Counted from the first letter of the stretch, positions 1 to 8,239 are shown. The stretch is DNA of 35,557 nucleotides from Flavobacterium sp. (GCA_018062725.1 JAGORP010000009.1:1-35557), one strand, 5' to 3'. Numbers and translations: made by a program. The notes: generated by a model not told the origin, from the letters alone.

Positions 1-1
1 A

Positions 2-721
2 GCCGACAGAATGCAAGATATTGTCGATTTGCAAAAAGGGTATGTTGGTGGAGAATTTCGATTGGGCATAATCCCTACCGTGATGCCTACTTTACTTCCA
101 ATGTTCTTGAATACTTTTATAAAAAGATATCCTAAAGTAAAGCTAATTATTGAAGAATTAAATACTTCTGAAATTGTCACGAAACTTAAAAATGGGCATT
201 TGGATGCGGCTATTGCAGCAACTCCATTGGAAGAGGAAAAAATAAAAGAAATTGTATTGTATTACGAGCCTTTTATGGTGTATGTTCCAGAAAGTCACCC
301 CAAATTTGTTCAAAACGAACTTACCATTGAGGATTTGAATGTCGATGAAATTTTATTACTACAAGATGGCCATTGTTTTAGAGATGGAATCTTAAATTTA
401 TGCAAAAATAATTCGCAACGGGATGATACTAAATTTAGAATTGAAAGTGGCAGTTTTGAAACTTTAATACGACTTGCCAATGAAGGATTAGGTATTACTT
501 TACTCCCTTATCTGCATACCTTAGAATTGGGTGAAAAAGAAAAAACAAAGCTAAAACATTTTGCCGATCCGAAACCTTCGCGAGAAGTCAGTTTAATTTT
601 TCCAAAAAATGAATTAAAAATTCACATTATTGAAGCGTTACGAACTACGATTTCAGGAGTTTTACGCGGTGCGATTGCTTTCCAAAACATAGAAATTATT
701 AGTCCACTCCCTAAAAAATAA
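2..721 (+). CDS. oxyR: OxyR-type LysR regulator, C-terminal part (5' truncated)
   Basis: This is the effector-binding half of a LysR-family hydrogen-peroxide sensor. The reading frame is open to the window edge, so the DNA-binding helix-turn-helix lies outside and the first ATG at 11 is only an internal methionine. Two cysteines correspond to the redox pair C199/C208 of E. coli OxyR: one in DGHCFRD (about 356-385) and one in LNLC eight residues later. The following segment ESGSFETLIRLANEGLGITLLP matches the OxyR region after the redox loop. Both redox cysteines are present, so it should act as a thiol-disulfide peroxide switch. Its expected targets, katG and a peroxiredoxin, are in this window around 16.5-19.6 kb, and OxyR-like motifs lie between them. 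It converges on a small minus-strand gene. The family call is secure; function as a peroxide sensor is inferred from the cysteine pair. Confidence 0.9.
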   Translation, partial: ADRMQDIVDLQKGYVGGEFRLGIIPTVMPTLLPMFLNTFIKRYPKVKLIIEELNTSEIVTKLKNGHLDAAIAATPLEEEKIKEIVLYYEPFMVYVPESHPKFVQNELTIEDLNVDEILLLQDGHCFRDGILNLCKNNSQRDDTKFRIESGSFETLIRLANEGLGITLLPYLHTLELGEKEKTKLKHFADPKPSREVSLIFPKNELKIHIIEALRTTISGVLRGAIAFQNIEIISPLPKK

Positions 722-725
722 AAAA

Positions 726-741
726 GGAGCTAAAAAGCTCC
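726..741 (-). terminator. Hairpin between convergent genes
   Basis: A 6-bp stem GGAGCT/AGCTCC with a four-base A loop sits just after the oxyR stop. It is preceded by a run of A on the plus strand, which gives a U tract for minus-strand transcripts. It best serves the small minus-strand gene at 764-961 and may also stop oxyR. Confidence 0.6.
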
Positions 742-763
742 AGTTAAGTTCATCCGATTTGGG

Positions 764-961
764 TTAGGCATCCACAATATTAATATATTGTCTCAATTCT
801 GGTCTTTCACTTGTGAAATACAGCAGCCATTTTTTTAGATGCTCTAGTTCATAAGGAAATAAATTTCTAACAGCTTTTCGCAACTCTTTCGTAAAAAGTT
901 TTACGTCAAAGCTAACTTTTTCAAGTACGTTTTTGGTGTAATCATAAATCATTCTAGGCAT
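764..961 (-). CDS. Small conserved-looking protein of unknown function (paralogue A)
   Basis: I do not recognise a named family. The 65-residue product is helical and charged, with the block PYELExLxKW in the middle and PELR near the end. The start at 961 (MPRMIYDYT) is preferred over the longer ATG at 988, because it makes the length exactly equal to the neighbouring gene at 1140-1337 and the two then align without gaps (36 of 65 residues identical by my count). There is no signal peptide, membrane segment or clear metal motif. A hairpin at 726-741 follows it. The pair probably arose by tandem duplication; paired retention suggests the products are used rather than decaying. The role is unknown. 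Confidence 0.7.
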   Translation of the reverse strand: MPRMIYDYTKNVLEKVSFDVKLFTKELRKAVRNLFPYELEHLKKWLLYFTSERPELRQYINIVDA

Positions 962-1114
962 AACAATTCTGTTTAAACAATGAAACACTTGATTAAGAAC
1001 TCATTATAAAAGTACTTAAAATCATCGATTAAATACAAATAAAATCGATGAAATGCATTTTTGTGTTATTTTTTTATAATTATGCCTACAAAATGAAATG
1101 TTTTAACATAAAAA

Positions 1115-1135
1115 AAGGAGCCTTTTAAGCTCCTT
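1115..1135 (-). terminator. Rho-independent terminator
   Basis: A perfect 7-bp stem AAGGAGC/GCTCCTT with a 7-nt loop lies just past the stop of the gene at 1140-1337. The A run at 1109-1116 reads as a U tract on the minus strand. Its stem resembles the hairpin after paralogue A, as if the duplication included the terminator. Confidence 0.75.
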
Positions 1136-1139
1136 GATT

Positions 1140-1337
1140 TTAGTTATTTAAGTAGACTACACATTTCCTTAGTTCTGGTTTTTCTTCTGTAAAGTTTAAA
1201 AACCATTTTGTAAGTTCCTCAAGTTCATAAGGCAAAAGCGCTTTGACTGCTTTTTCTAATTCCTTACAAAACAGAACTGGGTCAAAACTAACTCGCTCTA
1301 AAATCGATTTAGTATAATCAATCATTGACTTTGACAT
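1140..1337 (-). CDS. Small conserved-looking protein of unknown function (paralogue B)
   Basis: The 65-residue product is a tandem paralogue of the gene at 764-961. It shares DYTK, VSFD, LF.KEL.KAV, PYELE.L.KW and PELR at identical positions. It has two cysteines (24 and 59) that the other copy lacks. A -7 box TAAATTTG lies upstream on the minus strand at 1363-1370, and a terminator follows at 1115-1135, so it is probably its own transcription unit. It is soluble and strongly helical by appearance. I cannot assign a function. Confidence 0.7.
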   Translation of the reverse strand: MSKSMIDYTKSILERVSFDPVLFCKELEKAVKALLPYELEELTKWFLNFTEEKPELRKCVVYLNN

Positions 1338-1362
1338 ATAATAATTGTTTAGTGGTAATACT

Positions 1363-1370
1363 CAAATTTA
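1363..1370 (-). promoter_or_regulatory. -7 box TAAATTTG of the 1140-1337 gene
   Basis: The minus strand reads TAAATTTG, an exact match to the Bacteroidota -7 consensus TAnnTTTG, about 25 bp upstream of the start codon. No clear -33 TTG is seen at the expected distance. Confidence 0.45.
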
Positions 1371-1392
1371 ATAAAATATTTTTACTCTAATG

Positions 1393-2070
1393 TTATAGTT
1401 CTCTTAAATTATTTATTTTTTTAAAGGCAATCATCATTTCTCTTTTCCCTGGAGGTCCTTCAACTTTGACTACGGTGAAGCCAACTTCCTTCATAGAACG
1501 CTTAACTGCCCCCCTAGCGGCATATGTAACCAATACTCCTTCTTCTTTTAAAGCTGTAAACATCTTTTGAAAAATTTCAGTGCTCCATAATTCGGGTTGG
1601 CACTGATATCCGAAGGCGTCAAAGTAAATTAAATCAAACTGATTGACATCGTTTATTTGATTAAAAAATTGCTGTCTTTTTGTTAATTCAAATGAAGGGG
1701 AAATCACATTGGATTGCTCCCATTCGCATTCATGTAAGGCTATAAAATCGGCGTTATCAATGTTTAACTGTGTTGCATAATTCATAGCTAAGGCTTCTTC
1801 CAAGGAAACAGGATAAGCTTCAACACCAGTATAATGAATATTTAAATTATTTTTTGAAGCTTCCAAAAGAGTCACTAAAGCGTTTAAACCCGTTCCGAAA
1901 CCTACTTCTAAAATAGCAACGGACTTATCTTTAATTAAGTTAAGTCCGTTTTTAATAAATACGTGATACGCTTCTTGAATCGCTCCGTTTTTAGAATGAT
2001 AACATTCCTCCCAATCTACTAAAAGTATCGTGGTAGACCCATCGAGTGTTGTAATGATTTTACGTTCCAA
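1393..2070 (-). CDS. mnmD: tRNA 5-methylaminomethyl-2-thiouridine(34) methyltransferase MnmD
   Basis: This is the stand-alone methyltransferase half of MnmC. It methylates nm5(s2)U at the wobble position of tRNAs to mnm5(s2)U using SAM. The SAM-binding motif I is ILEVGFGTGLNAL near residue 53. The family's acidic strand FDLIYFDAFGYQCQPELW follows around residue 143, and the end has GPPGKREMMIA. The 225-residue length fits MnmD, which lacks the FAD oxidase domain of enteric MnmC. The start lies 1 bp after the stop of the haem lipoprotein gene, and it is the last gene of a three-gene operon with a DUF4920 protein. The operon link looks positional rather than functional. Confidence 0.88.
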   Translation of the reverse strand: MERKIITTLDGSTTILLVDWEECYHSKNGAIQEAYHVFIKNGLNLIKDKSVAILEVGFGTGLNALVTLLEASKNNLNIHYTGVEAYPVSLEEALAMNYATQLNIDNADFIALHECEWEQSNVISPSFELTKRQQFFNQINDVNQFDLIYFDAFGYQCQPELWSTEIFQKMFTALKEEGVLVTYAARGAVKRSMKEVGFTVVKVEGPPGKREMMIAFKKINNLREL

Positions 2071-2071
2071 A

Positions 2072-2500
2072 TTATTTTATGTATAGCTTTTTAATCCTTA
2101 CAATGGGGCCACCGCATTTTACTTCATGGCAAGTTACACAAGCATCAATACTGGCGTTAAAATGTTCTTTTGCATTGTTGGGATCACTATAAATTAGTTC
2201 TTGAGAAGCAATATAAGCCTTTGCATGTGATTTAAAAAAATCATCATTTTCCTGCTTATCAGTCATGACCGCTTTATGAATTTTCAAGAAATGTTGTGGA
2301 AATTTACCAATGGTGTCCCCGGTAATAATACGTTGTTTTAAACGCTCATTATCGGCATACATTTGTTCCATAAGCATGGCCATTTCAGACATTTGATACA
2401 TTTCAAACTTTTTCTCTTCTTTCGGAAGTGGATCATTTTGTTTTTTATCGGAACATGAAATCACAAGAAAAGTAACGATTACTGCAACTACTATTTTCAT
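2072..2500 (-). CDS. Monohaem cytochrome-like lipoprotein
   Basis: The N-terminus is a lipoprotein signal with lipobox VISC (Cys 16), so the product should be anchored on the periplasmic face or outer membrane. A single CxxCH haem c attachment motif (CVTCH) sits near residue 124, close to the C-terminus, followed by another Cys. This placement near the C-terminus after a helical stretch resembles cytochrome c'-type four-helix proteins more than class I cytochromes. The start ATG overlaps the stop of the upstream DUF4920 gene by one base (TAATG). The electron-transfer partner is unknown. The haem call is firm; the fold is inferred. Confidence 0.75.
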   Translation of the reverse strand: MKIVVAVIVTFLVISCSDKKQNDPLPKEEKKFEMYQMSEMAMLMEQMYADNERLKQRIITGDTIGKFPQHFLKIHKAVMTDKQENDDFFKSHAKAYIASQELIYSDPNNAKEHFNASIDACVTCHEVKCGGPIVRIKKLYIK

Positions 2501-3012
2501 TACGATTTTTTAATTAGTACACCATCAGCAAGAAAAGCATACGTTACCTTTGGTTTTTTTATGGCATCGATTTCTTTTTGGGATTTTTTTCCATCTTTTG
2601 CATAATGCTTTAACTCCTCAACTGAAACAATATCTACAAAGGCTTTACCATTTACAATAGCACTACTTCCATCTGCATTCAACGGGACAAAAAAGCTATA
2701 ATCTTTAAATTTTACGAATGAATTTTCATTATTAGCCAGTTCAAGATTCATCCAGCATCCTTTTTTCTTGCAGACCTCTTTTATGTTAGCGATAAATTGT
2801 ACTGAAATGGTATCCCCTTTCTTCAAATTTTTATATTTAGAAAGCATTTTCTTAGGAGTTTGCAAATTATTAACTACAAACTTTTCTCCAAAAAGAGCAT
2901 AATCGCTTAACTGAATAAGAGATGATTTTTTTGCCGATTTAGTATTGTTTTGTGCATGAATTCCAGATGTAATGGTTAAAAGTACTAGAATTAAAAAACT
3001 AATTTTTTTCAT
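2500..3012 (-). CDS. DUF4920 domain secreted protein
   Basis: The 170-residue protein has a Sec signal peptide (residues about 1-20, ending in HAQ). It matches the DUF4920 family in its DTISVQF..NIKEVCKKKGCWMNL block and its C-terminal VTYAFLADGVLI. The conserved KKKGCWM cysteine segment suggests metal or redox chemistry in the periplasm, but no activity is established. It is the first gene of an operon with the haem lipoprotein and mnmD and is divergent from ilvE. Pairing with a haem protein fits a periplasmic redox role, as inference only. Confidence 0.75.
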   Translation of the reverse strand: MKKISFLILVLLTITSGIHAQNNTKSAKKSSLIQLSDYALFGEKFVVNNLQTPKKMLSKYKNLKKGDTISVQFIANIKEVCKKKGCWMNLELANNENSFVKFKDYSFFVPLNADGSSAIVNGKAFVDIVSVEELKHYAKDGKKSQKEIDAIKKPKVTYAFLADGVLIKKS

Positions 3013-3227
3013 GATGTTTTACTAGGGTTTGTATTTCACAAAAATAGTAAGAAATACTACAGTTTCTAAATTTATTACAACAGAAATCATAATTATATTG
3101 AAATACATCAGCATTCCAATATTTTCATTACTGTATTAGAAAAAATCGCCACAAACTATTCAATTAATCGTCAATATTTAACTTCAAAGTCTGTTTTTTA
3201 TTAAATTAGCAAAAAATAATTTAGGTA

Positions 3228-4295
3228 ATGAGCTTAGACACAACTAGCGAAATTGAAATTATCAAAGTAGCTACTTCAAAAATTGACCAAGTAGATTTTG
3301 AAACACTATCTTTCGGAAGTGTTTTTACCGATCACATGTTAGTATGTGACTTCAGAAATGGAGCTTGGGAAAAACCAATCATTAAACCATACGAACCTTT
3401 TTTATTAGATCCTTCAGCCAAAGTATTTCATTATGGGCAAGCCATTTTTGAAGGCATGAAAGCGTACAAAATTGAAGACGATTCGATTTGGTTATTCAGA
3501 CCAGAAGAAAATTATGAACGTTTTAATAAATCGGCGGTACGTATGTGCATGCCGGAAGTTCCGGAGCATGTTTTTTTAGACGGATTAAAACAAATTCTTC
3601 AATTAGAAAAAAACTGGATTAAAAAAGGGAAAGGCAATACCTTATATATTAGACCGTTTATGATTGCCATTGGAAGTGGTGTTATTGCACAACCTTCTAC
3701 CCAATACCGTTTTATGATCATTTTATCGCCTGCAAAAGCTTATTATTCGGGTGAAGTTAAAGTTTTAGTAGCGGAGCATTATTCTCGTGCGGCTAATGGA
3801 GGAATTGGTGCTGCTAAAGCTGCCGGAAACTATTCAGGACAGTTTTACCCAACACAATTAGCCCATGATGCTGGTTTTCAACAAGTAATTTGGACTGACG
3901 ATGCAACTCATACTAAATTGGAAGAAGCAGGAACTATGAATGTGTTTTTTAGAATTAATGACACTTTATATACTGCCCCGACGAGTGAGCGAATTCTTGA
4001 CGGAATTACCCGTAAAAGTTTAATCGATTTGGCGAAACGTGAAGGCATAAAGGTTGAAATACGTTCTGTATTGGTATCTGAATTAGTAGATGCGGCCAAA
4101 GACGGCAGTCTAAAAGAAATTTTTGGAGCAGGAACAGCAGCGGTAGTAAATCCGATCGTGGGCTTCCAATACAAAGACGTTTATTATGAACTACCAAAAA
4201 TAGAAAACTCCTTTGCTTTAAATTTAAAAGAAAAACTAACTAATATTCAATACAAACTAGCTGAAGATACTTTTGGCTGGACAGTAAAAGTTTAG
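3228..4295 (+). CDS. ilvE: Branched-chain amino acid aminotransferase
   Basis: This fold-type IV PLP aminotransferase transfers amino groups between glutamate and the 2-oxo acids of Ile, Leu and Val in the cytoplasm. The Schiff-base lysine is K197 in GAAKAAGNYSG, and the family signature EEAGTMNVFF with the following strand around 232-241 is present. The FHYGQAIFEGMKAY block near 67-80 is the BCAT active-site loop. The 355-residue length is normal for the eukaryote-like BCAT branch used by Bacteroidota. It stands alone: divergent from the DUF4920 operon and closed by a strong terminator at 4319-4355. A weak promoter candidate TAAATTAG lies at 3202-3209. Confidence 0.95.
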   Translation: MSLDTTSEIEIIKVATSKIDQVDFETLSFGSVFTDHMLVCDFRNGAWEKPIIKPYEPFLLDPSAKVFHYGQAIFEGMKAYKIEDDSIWLFRPEENYERFNKSAVRMCMPEVPEHVFLDGLKQILQLEKNWIKKGKGNTLYIRPFMIAIGSGVIAQPSTQYRFMIILSPAKAYYSGEVKVLVAEHYSRAANGGIGAAKAAGNYSGQFYPTQLAHDAGFQQVIWTDDATHTKLEEAGTMNVFFRINDTLYTAPTSERILDGITRKSLIDLAKREGIKVEIRSVLVSELVDAAKDGSLKEIFGAGTAAVVNPIVGFQYKDVYYELPKIENSFALNLKEKLTNIQYKLAEDTFGWTVKV

Positions 4296-4318
4296 GTAGA
4301 AGTTAAAAGTCAAAAGCA

Positions 4319-4355
4319 AAAAGCAGAAACAAGTATAAAACTGGTTTCTGCTTTT
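4319..4355 (+). terminator. Rho-independent terminator of ilvE
   Basis: A 12-bp perfect stem AAAAGCAGAAAC/GTTTCTGCTTTT with a 13-nt loop is followed by a T-rich tract. It lies 24 bp after the ilvE stop and before the convergent MazG-like gene. Confidence 0.85.
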
Positions 4356-4390
4356 CTTTTTTTCATACTATACTTTTCTCTTATTCCTTA

Positions 4391-4780
4391 TTATTTATCA
4401 CTCAAAATAACATCAAAATTAGGCTTAAAATAATTCGGACCTTTTAATACTTTTCCATCTTCACGATAAATAGGATTTCCATCTTCTCCTAATTTACTCA
4501 TATTACTACGTTGAATTTCATCGAAAACGGCTTCAATTTTGTGTTGCAAACCATGTTCTAATATGGTGCCACATAAAATATACAACATATCTCCTAGCGC
4601 ATCGGCAATTTCGACGATATCATTGTTTTGAACAGCTTCCAAATACTCTTCATTTTCTTCTTTCATCAAGTTAAAGCGGAGTAAATTTTTGTTTTCACCT
4701 AAATCACCGGTTGGGCTGTAGTTTATCCCTAATCCGAAAGCACTGTGAAAGGCATGAACAGCCTCTATTTGTTTTTGCAT
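4391..4780 (-). CDS. MazG-like nucleoside triphosphate pyrophosphohydrolase
   Basis: This 129-residue all-alpha NTP pyrophosphohydrolase belongs to the MazG/PRA-PH superfamily. The magnesium-binding pattern EExxE followed by ExxD is visible as KEENEEYLEA (about 40-49) and EIADALGDMLY (about 57-67). Such enzymes hydrolyse (d)NTPs or related metabolites to the monophosphate and pyrophosphate; the substrate here cannot be read from sequence. The C-terminal extension GNPIYREDGKVLKGPNYFKP is typical of the variant seen in Bacteroidota and phages. It is a single gene convergent with ilvE. Confidence 0.8.
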   Translation of the reverse strand: MQKQIEAVHAFHSAFGLGINYSPTGDLGENKNLLRFNLMKEENEEYLEAVQNNDIVEIADALGDMLYILCGTILEHGLQHKIEAVFDEIQRSNMSKLGEDGNPIYREDGKVLKGPNYFKPNFDVILSDK

Positions 4781-4853
4781 CTTTTACTTCATTTATTTGG
4801 ATTGCAAAATACAATATCAATCAAACAATTTCCTATTTTTACACAAAAAAAAT

Positions 4854-5042
4854 ATGTTCAGTCTTGGTCAAATACAATTTGCTGTTTTCTTTGCAATCAC
4901 TTTTATAATCGTTATGATTTTTTCCTACAGAAAAGATTTAAAACTTCACAAACAATATTATAAAGGCAGCATTTGGATACTGGTTGCATTTTTGCTTTTC
5001 ATCGGCTGCTTATTTGTAGTAAAAACTTTACTTAAAGATTAA
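4854..5042 (+). CDS. Small two-helix membrane protein
   Basis: I take the start at 4854 (MFSLGQIQF), since longer frames upstream have no membrane-protein character and run into the divergent promoter region. The 62-residue product has two hydrophobic helices (about 8-22 and 40-57) separated by a basic loop SYRKDLKLHKQYYKGS, so both ends probably face the periplasm and the loop the cytoplasm. No function can be assigned. It lies just upstream of the SRPBCC/GyrI-like gene and may be co-transcribed with it or separate, since a weak promoter-like TAACTTTA lies between them at 5074-5081. Confidence 0.6.
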   Translation: MFSLGQIQFAVFFAITFIIVMIFSYRKDLKLHKQYYKGSIWILVAFLLFIGCLFVVKTLLKD

Positions 5043-5103
5043 TAAAAAAAAGACACTTTTTAACATTTTTTTTTAACTTTACGCAACCTCATTCTACAAA
5101 ACC

Positions 5104-6147
5104 ATGAAGATTGCTAAATATATCATACTGCTACTCCTTCTCATTTGCGGAACCGTTTCGGTTTTTATAGCTACTAAAGATGGAAGTTATTTCATTCAGA
5201 AAAGTAAAATTATTGATGTTTCGAAGGATTTAGTATATAAATATGTTTCCGACAAATCGAATTGGGATTCTATAAATCCGTGGAAAAACGATTCCTTTAA
5301 AATTCTAAGTCAAGAAAACATTGAACCTGAAAGCATGACCTTTACAGTACTTTTAAACGAGGTTGAAAATGAATTAAAATTAGAATTACGCGACACATTA
5401 GCAAAAAAAACAGTGGCCATTTGGTCAACCAAAGGAAAACAATCCTTTAAAGACAAACTTCTAGCTGTTATTGGCCGAGGTACTAAAAATGATTTTGAAT
5501 CCCGTTTTGACGAAGCTTTAAATGCGATAAACAATACGCTTACTAGAGAGATTAATACTTTTTCGATTAAAATAAATGGTTTTGTTAAAAGAGATACTGT
5601 TTTTTACATTCAAAGACCTATTGCATCAAAGATGGAAGAAATTCCGAGCAAAATTAAGGCCAATCTTCCTAGTTTACAGCAAATATTATCGAGTACTGGA
5701 ACTGCCTCAAATGGAAGTCCATTTATCATTTATCATTCAAAAGATAGTTTAAAAAACAAGTTCGTATATTCTATTGCTATTCCTGTAAAAACTAAAATAT
5801 ACACCACACAAGACAGTGATATCATTACTGGACAAATAAATCCGTCAAGTACCATTAAAGCGACATTAACAGGAAATTATCGTCACAAAATGGAAGTTCA
5901 CAAACAATTACAGGAATTTATGGTGAAGAATGGATTGGAAATTAGTGATAAATACAAAGAAATTGAAGTCATCACTAAAAATGCCCTTACCGAGTCTTCT
6001 GCTTCTAAATGGGTTACCGAAATTTACTTACCTGTTCGTTTAAAAACCATCATTAAAAAGCCAGTTGTAACTAAACCAATCAATGCCGATTCTATTACAA
6101 AAGCCATCATTAAAGATGTTTTAGGAAAAGAAAAAAAGCAACCTTAA
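5104..6147 (+). CDS. SRPBCC plus GyrI-like (effector-binding) domain protein, membrane anchored
   Basis: Residues 1-25 form an uncleaved signal anchor or signal peptide. Residues about 30-150 look like a START/SRPBCC (polyketide cyclase-like) domain, with the VYKYVSDKSNWDSINPW segment near the front. Residues about 160-320 resemble the GyrI/SOUL effector-binding fold used to bind hydrophobic ligands. The protein ends in a basic, lysine-rich tail. No catalytic residues are evident, so ligand binding in the periplasm or at the membrane is the likeliest role. The ligand is unknown. Homologues in Flavobacterium are usually called SRPBCC or transcription-activator effector-binding proteins. Confidence 0.6.
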   Translation: MKIAKYIILLLLLICGTVSVFIATKDGSYFIQKSKIIDVSKDLVYKYVSDKSNWDSINPWKNDSFKILSQENIEPESMTFTVLLNEVENELKLELRDTLAKKTVAIWSTKGKQSFKDKLLAVIGRGTKNDFESRFDEALNAINNTLTREINTFSIKINGFVKRDTVFYIQRPIASKMEEIPSKIKANLPSLQQILSSTGTASNGSPFIIYHSKDSLKNKFVYSIAIPVKTKIYTTQDSDIITGQINPSSTIKATLTGNYRHKMEVHKQLQEFMVKNGLEISDKYKEIEVITKNALTESSASKWVTEIYLPVRLKTIIKKPVVTKPINADSITKAIIKDVLGKEKKQP

Positions 6148-6149
6148 TG

Positions 6150-6866
6150 TTATTTTTTCAATAAATCGGTAATAACTTTCTCGGCTGCATGCAATCCAAA
6201 CAAAGCAGGCATCCAACTGTTGGTTCCGTAAAATGATTTTTTAAAATTTGATCCGTCCGTTCGTTTAACGCTACTATAATCAGGGCGTTCATGCGAGTAC
6301 ACTACTTTTACACCACTTGAAATACCTTCTAATTTAAGACGCTTTCTGACATTTTTAGCTAACGGACAATAATCGGTTTTGCTGATATCTTTTACACAAA
6401 CTTTACTGGCTTCAAATTTACCACCAGCTCCCATGTTACTGATAATTTTTACTTTTTTGCGTTTGGCCGCAATGATCAAATTCAATTTTGGAGTCACACT
6501 ATCAATACAATCCATCACATAATCGTAGTCGGTCGTCACAATTTCGGTAGCTCTTTCAGGCGATAAAAACTCTTCAACAATCGATAGATCCAATTCGGGA
6601 TTAATATCTTTTAAACGCGCACCCATTAATTGCACTTTCGACATGCCTACAGTAGTATGTAAAGCGGGTAATTGTCTGTTAATGTTGGTAATATCAACCA
6701 CATCCCCATCAACTATCGTCATTTTTCCAACTCCAGCACGAGCTACAAATTCGGCAGCAAAAGAACCTACCCCACCCATTCCTACGATTAATACATTCGA
6801 ATTTTTAAGCTTTTCCAATCCTTCTGGTTTGAATAATAATGCTGCTCTTTCTTGCCAAACTGCCAT
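6150..6866 (-). CDS. tcdA: tRNA threonylcarbamoyladenosine dehydratase (TcdA/CsdL)
   Basis: This ThiF/E1-like ATP-dependent enzyme cyclises t6A at position 37 of ANN-decoding tRNAs to ct6A. The nucleotide-binding glycine motif GMGGVGSFAAE is at about residues 29-39, followed by the acidic VDGDVVDITNINRQ segment that contacts ATP, and DYVMDCIDS later. The length of 238 is close to E. coli TcdA (268), with a shorter C-terminus. It follows the TatD-like gene across a TTAGAY-repeat gap and converges on the SRPBCC gene with almost no intergenic space. Confidence 0.9.
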   Translation of the reverse strand: MAVWQERAALLFKPEGLEKLKNSNVLIVGMGGVGSFAAEFVARAGVGKMTIVDGDVVDITNINRQLPALHTTVGMSKVQLMGARLKDINPELDLSIVEEFLSPERATEIVTTDYDYVMDCIDSVTPKLNLIIAAKRKKVKIISNMGAGGKFEASKVCVKDISKTDYCPLAKNVRKRLKLEGISSGVKVVYSHERPDYSSVKRTDGSNFKKSFYGTNSWMPALFGLHAAEKVITDLLKK

Positions 6867-6871
6867 TTTCT

Positions 6872-6910
6872 TTAGACTATTAGATTATTTAGATAATTAG
6901 ACTGTTAGAC
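6872..6910. repeat. Short degenerate TTAGAY repeat
   Basis: Five TTAGAC/TTAGAT hexamers occur at an 8-9 bp period in the gap between the tatD-like gene and tcdA. There is no protein-coding role. It may be a protein-binding array or only a simple-sequence spacer. Confidence 0.5.
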
Positions 6911-6914
6911 AATC

Positions 6915-7559
6915 TTAAAAATCATATGATTTAAATATTTTTTTAAAATTTGATTCCACTATTGTTTCTAAATTTATCTTCTTTATTTCTGATGCTTTTT
7001 GATAAACATCCAATATAGTTTCATCAATAGTATCGGTTTCTAAAAAGAATTTATCAAGCGGTATCTTTTGAAAAACCGTAGCTAATTCTGGATTTCGAAG
7101 TAAATACTTTCCGAACGACAAATAAAATCCGTTATCCAACAAAGATTGAGCTACTTGACTATTCTTGGAAAATCCGTGAATAATCATTGGTTCTTCTATA
7201 TGTAATTTTTTTTTGATTGCAATAACTTCTTGATAAGCCGAAACACAGTGCAAAATTACAGGTTTTTTATATTTTTTCGCAAGTAATAATTGTTTTTCAA
7301 AAATTTGCGTTTGAACTTCTAAAGGCGTTTCTATTCGTTTGTCTAAACCACATTCACCCAAAGCCAAACAATTCGGTAATTGCAATTTTTCTGCTACAAT
7401 TGCTAACTCTTTTTCTTCACTTTCCACATTAATATGCCAAGGATGAATCCCAATGGAGAAATATTTTACACTAGCATCAAATTCATTTGGGTACTGATTA
7501 ACGATTTCCAAAACATTTTCGGCGCCAGAACTTTTATGAGTATGGATGTTATATTTCAT
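6915..7559 (-). CDS. TatD-family metal-dependent hydrolase
   Basis: This short (214-residue) member of the TatD/amidohydrolase superfamily has the metal ligands in order: HTH near residue 6, GECGLD (about 87-92), LHC (about 123), IHG (about 148) and the active-site aspartate LETDT (about 194). TatD enzymes act as metal-dependent exonucleases or deoxyribonucleases, but substrates differ among paralogues. It is shorter than E. coli TatD (260) because loops are trimmed. The start codon overlaps the stop of the upstream DUF1684 gene by one base (TAATG), so the two are translationally coupled. Confidence 0.85.
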   Translation of the reverse strand: MKYNIHTHKSSGAENVLEIVNQYPNEFDASVKYFSIGIHPWHINVESEEKELAIVAEKLQLPNCLALGECGLDKRIETPLEVQTQIFEKQLLLAKKYKKPVILHCVSAYQEVIAIKKKLHIEEPMIIHGFSKNSQVAQSLLDNGFYLSFGKYLLRNPELATVFQKIPLDKFFLETDTIDETILDVYQKASEIKKINLETIVESNFKKIFKSYDF

Positions 7560-8158
7560 TAGTCGTGAAATTTCTTTACACCTGCTCGAATTTCAATTTT
7601 CAAATCGTTTTCTTCAGGAACAATCGGACAAGAGTATTTTTTGTTGTAGGCACAATACGGATTATATGCTTGATTAAAATCGATAACTACTTTGTCTGTT
7701 TTGGGAATTCTAAAATCTAAATAACGACCAGCACCATAACTTTCCACTCCATTCGTGTAATCCGTAAAGGGTAAAAACAAATAATCTTCATATCCTTTTT
7801 TCTTCTTTAAATCCTGGCTTTGATATACGAACAATTCGAATGATTTTCCCTCAATTTGAAACTGCAACTTCCCATAAACTTTGTATTTCGGCTTTCTTGC
7901 AGTCGTGGTTTTCATTTCAAAATACTTCCTTTCTTTAATCCTAACAAAGGTAGCCTCTACTATGAATTTATCAGTAATCGAAAAAAAATCCAATCCTTTA
8001 AATTGCGCTAAGTCTTCTTTGGTCAACGGACTCGATATACTATCTGCATATTCTTTATTTAAATGGTCTTGATATTCTTTTGAAGTTAAAATCGTTTTTT
8101 CTTGAGCGACAACAACAAAACTCATTAAGAAAAGAAGGCCAACTAGGTACTTTTTCAT
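7559..8158 (-). CDS. DUF1684 domain secreted protein
   Basis: The 199-residue protein has a Sec signal peptide (about 1-18, ending VVAQ). The DUF1684 core is recognised by the segments KYKVYGKLQFQIEGK, DYLFLPFTDYTNGVESYGAGRYLD and DFNQAYNPYCAYNKKYSCPIVP, with two conserved cysteines in the last. The biochemical function is unknown. It forms a coupled pair with the TatD-like gene and is divergent from the MFS transporter; both promoters must lie in the 8159-8239 gap. Confidence 0.8.
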   Translation of the reverse strand: MKKYLVGLLFLMSFVVVAQEKTILTSKEYQDHLNKEYADSISSPLTKEDLAQFKGLDFFSITDKFIVEATFVRIKERKYFEMKTTTARKPKYKVYGKLQFQIEGKSFELFVYQSQDLKKKKGYEDYLFLPFTDYTNGVESYGAGRYLDFRIPKTDKVVIDFNQAYNPYCAYNKKYSCPIVPEENDLKIEIRAGVKKFHD

Positions 8159-8214
8159 CTTATTTTTTTTACAAATTTAACTCAAAATACGATATACTAG
8201 AAAAGGTAATTTAG

Positions 8215-8222
8215 TAACTTTG
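8215..8222 (+). promoter_or_regulatory. -7 box TAACTTTG of the MFS gene
   Basis: An exact TAnnTTTG match sits 17 bp upstream of the ATG at 8240. It implies a very short leader and supports that ATG, or the adjacent TTG codon, as the start. No -33 TTG is evident. Confidence 0.5.
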
Positions 8223-8239
8223 GGTTTTCACTCATTTTG

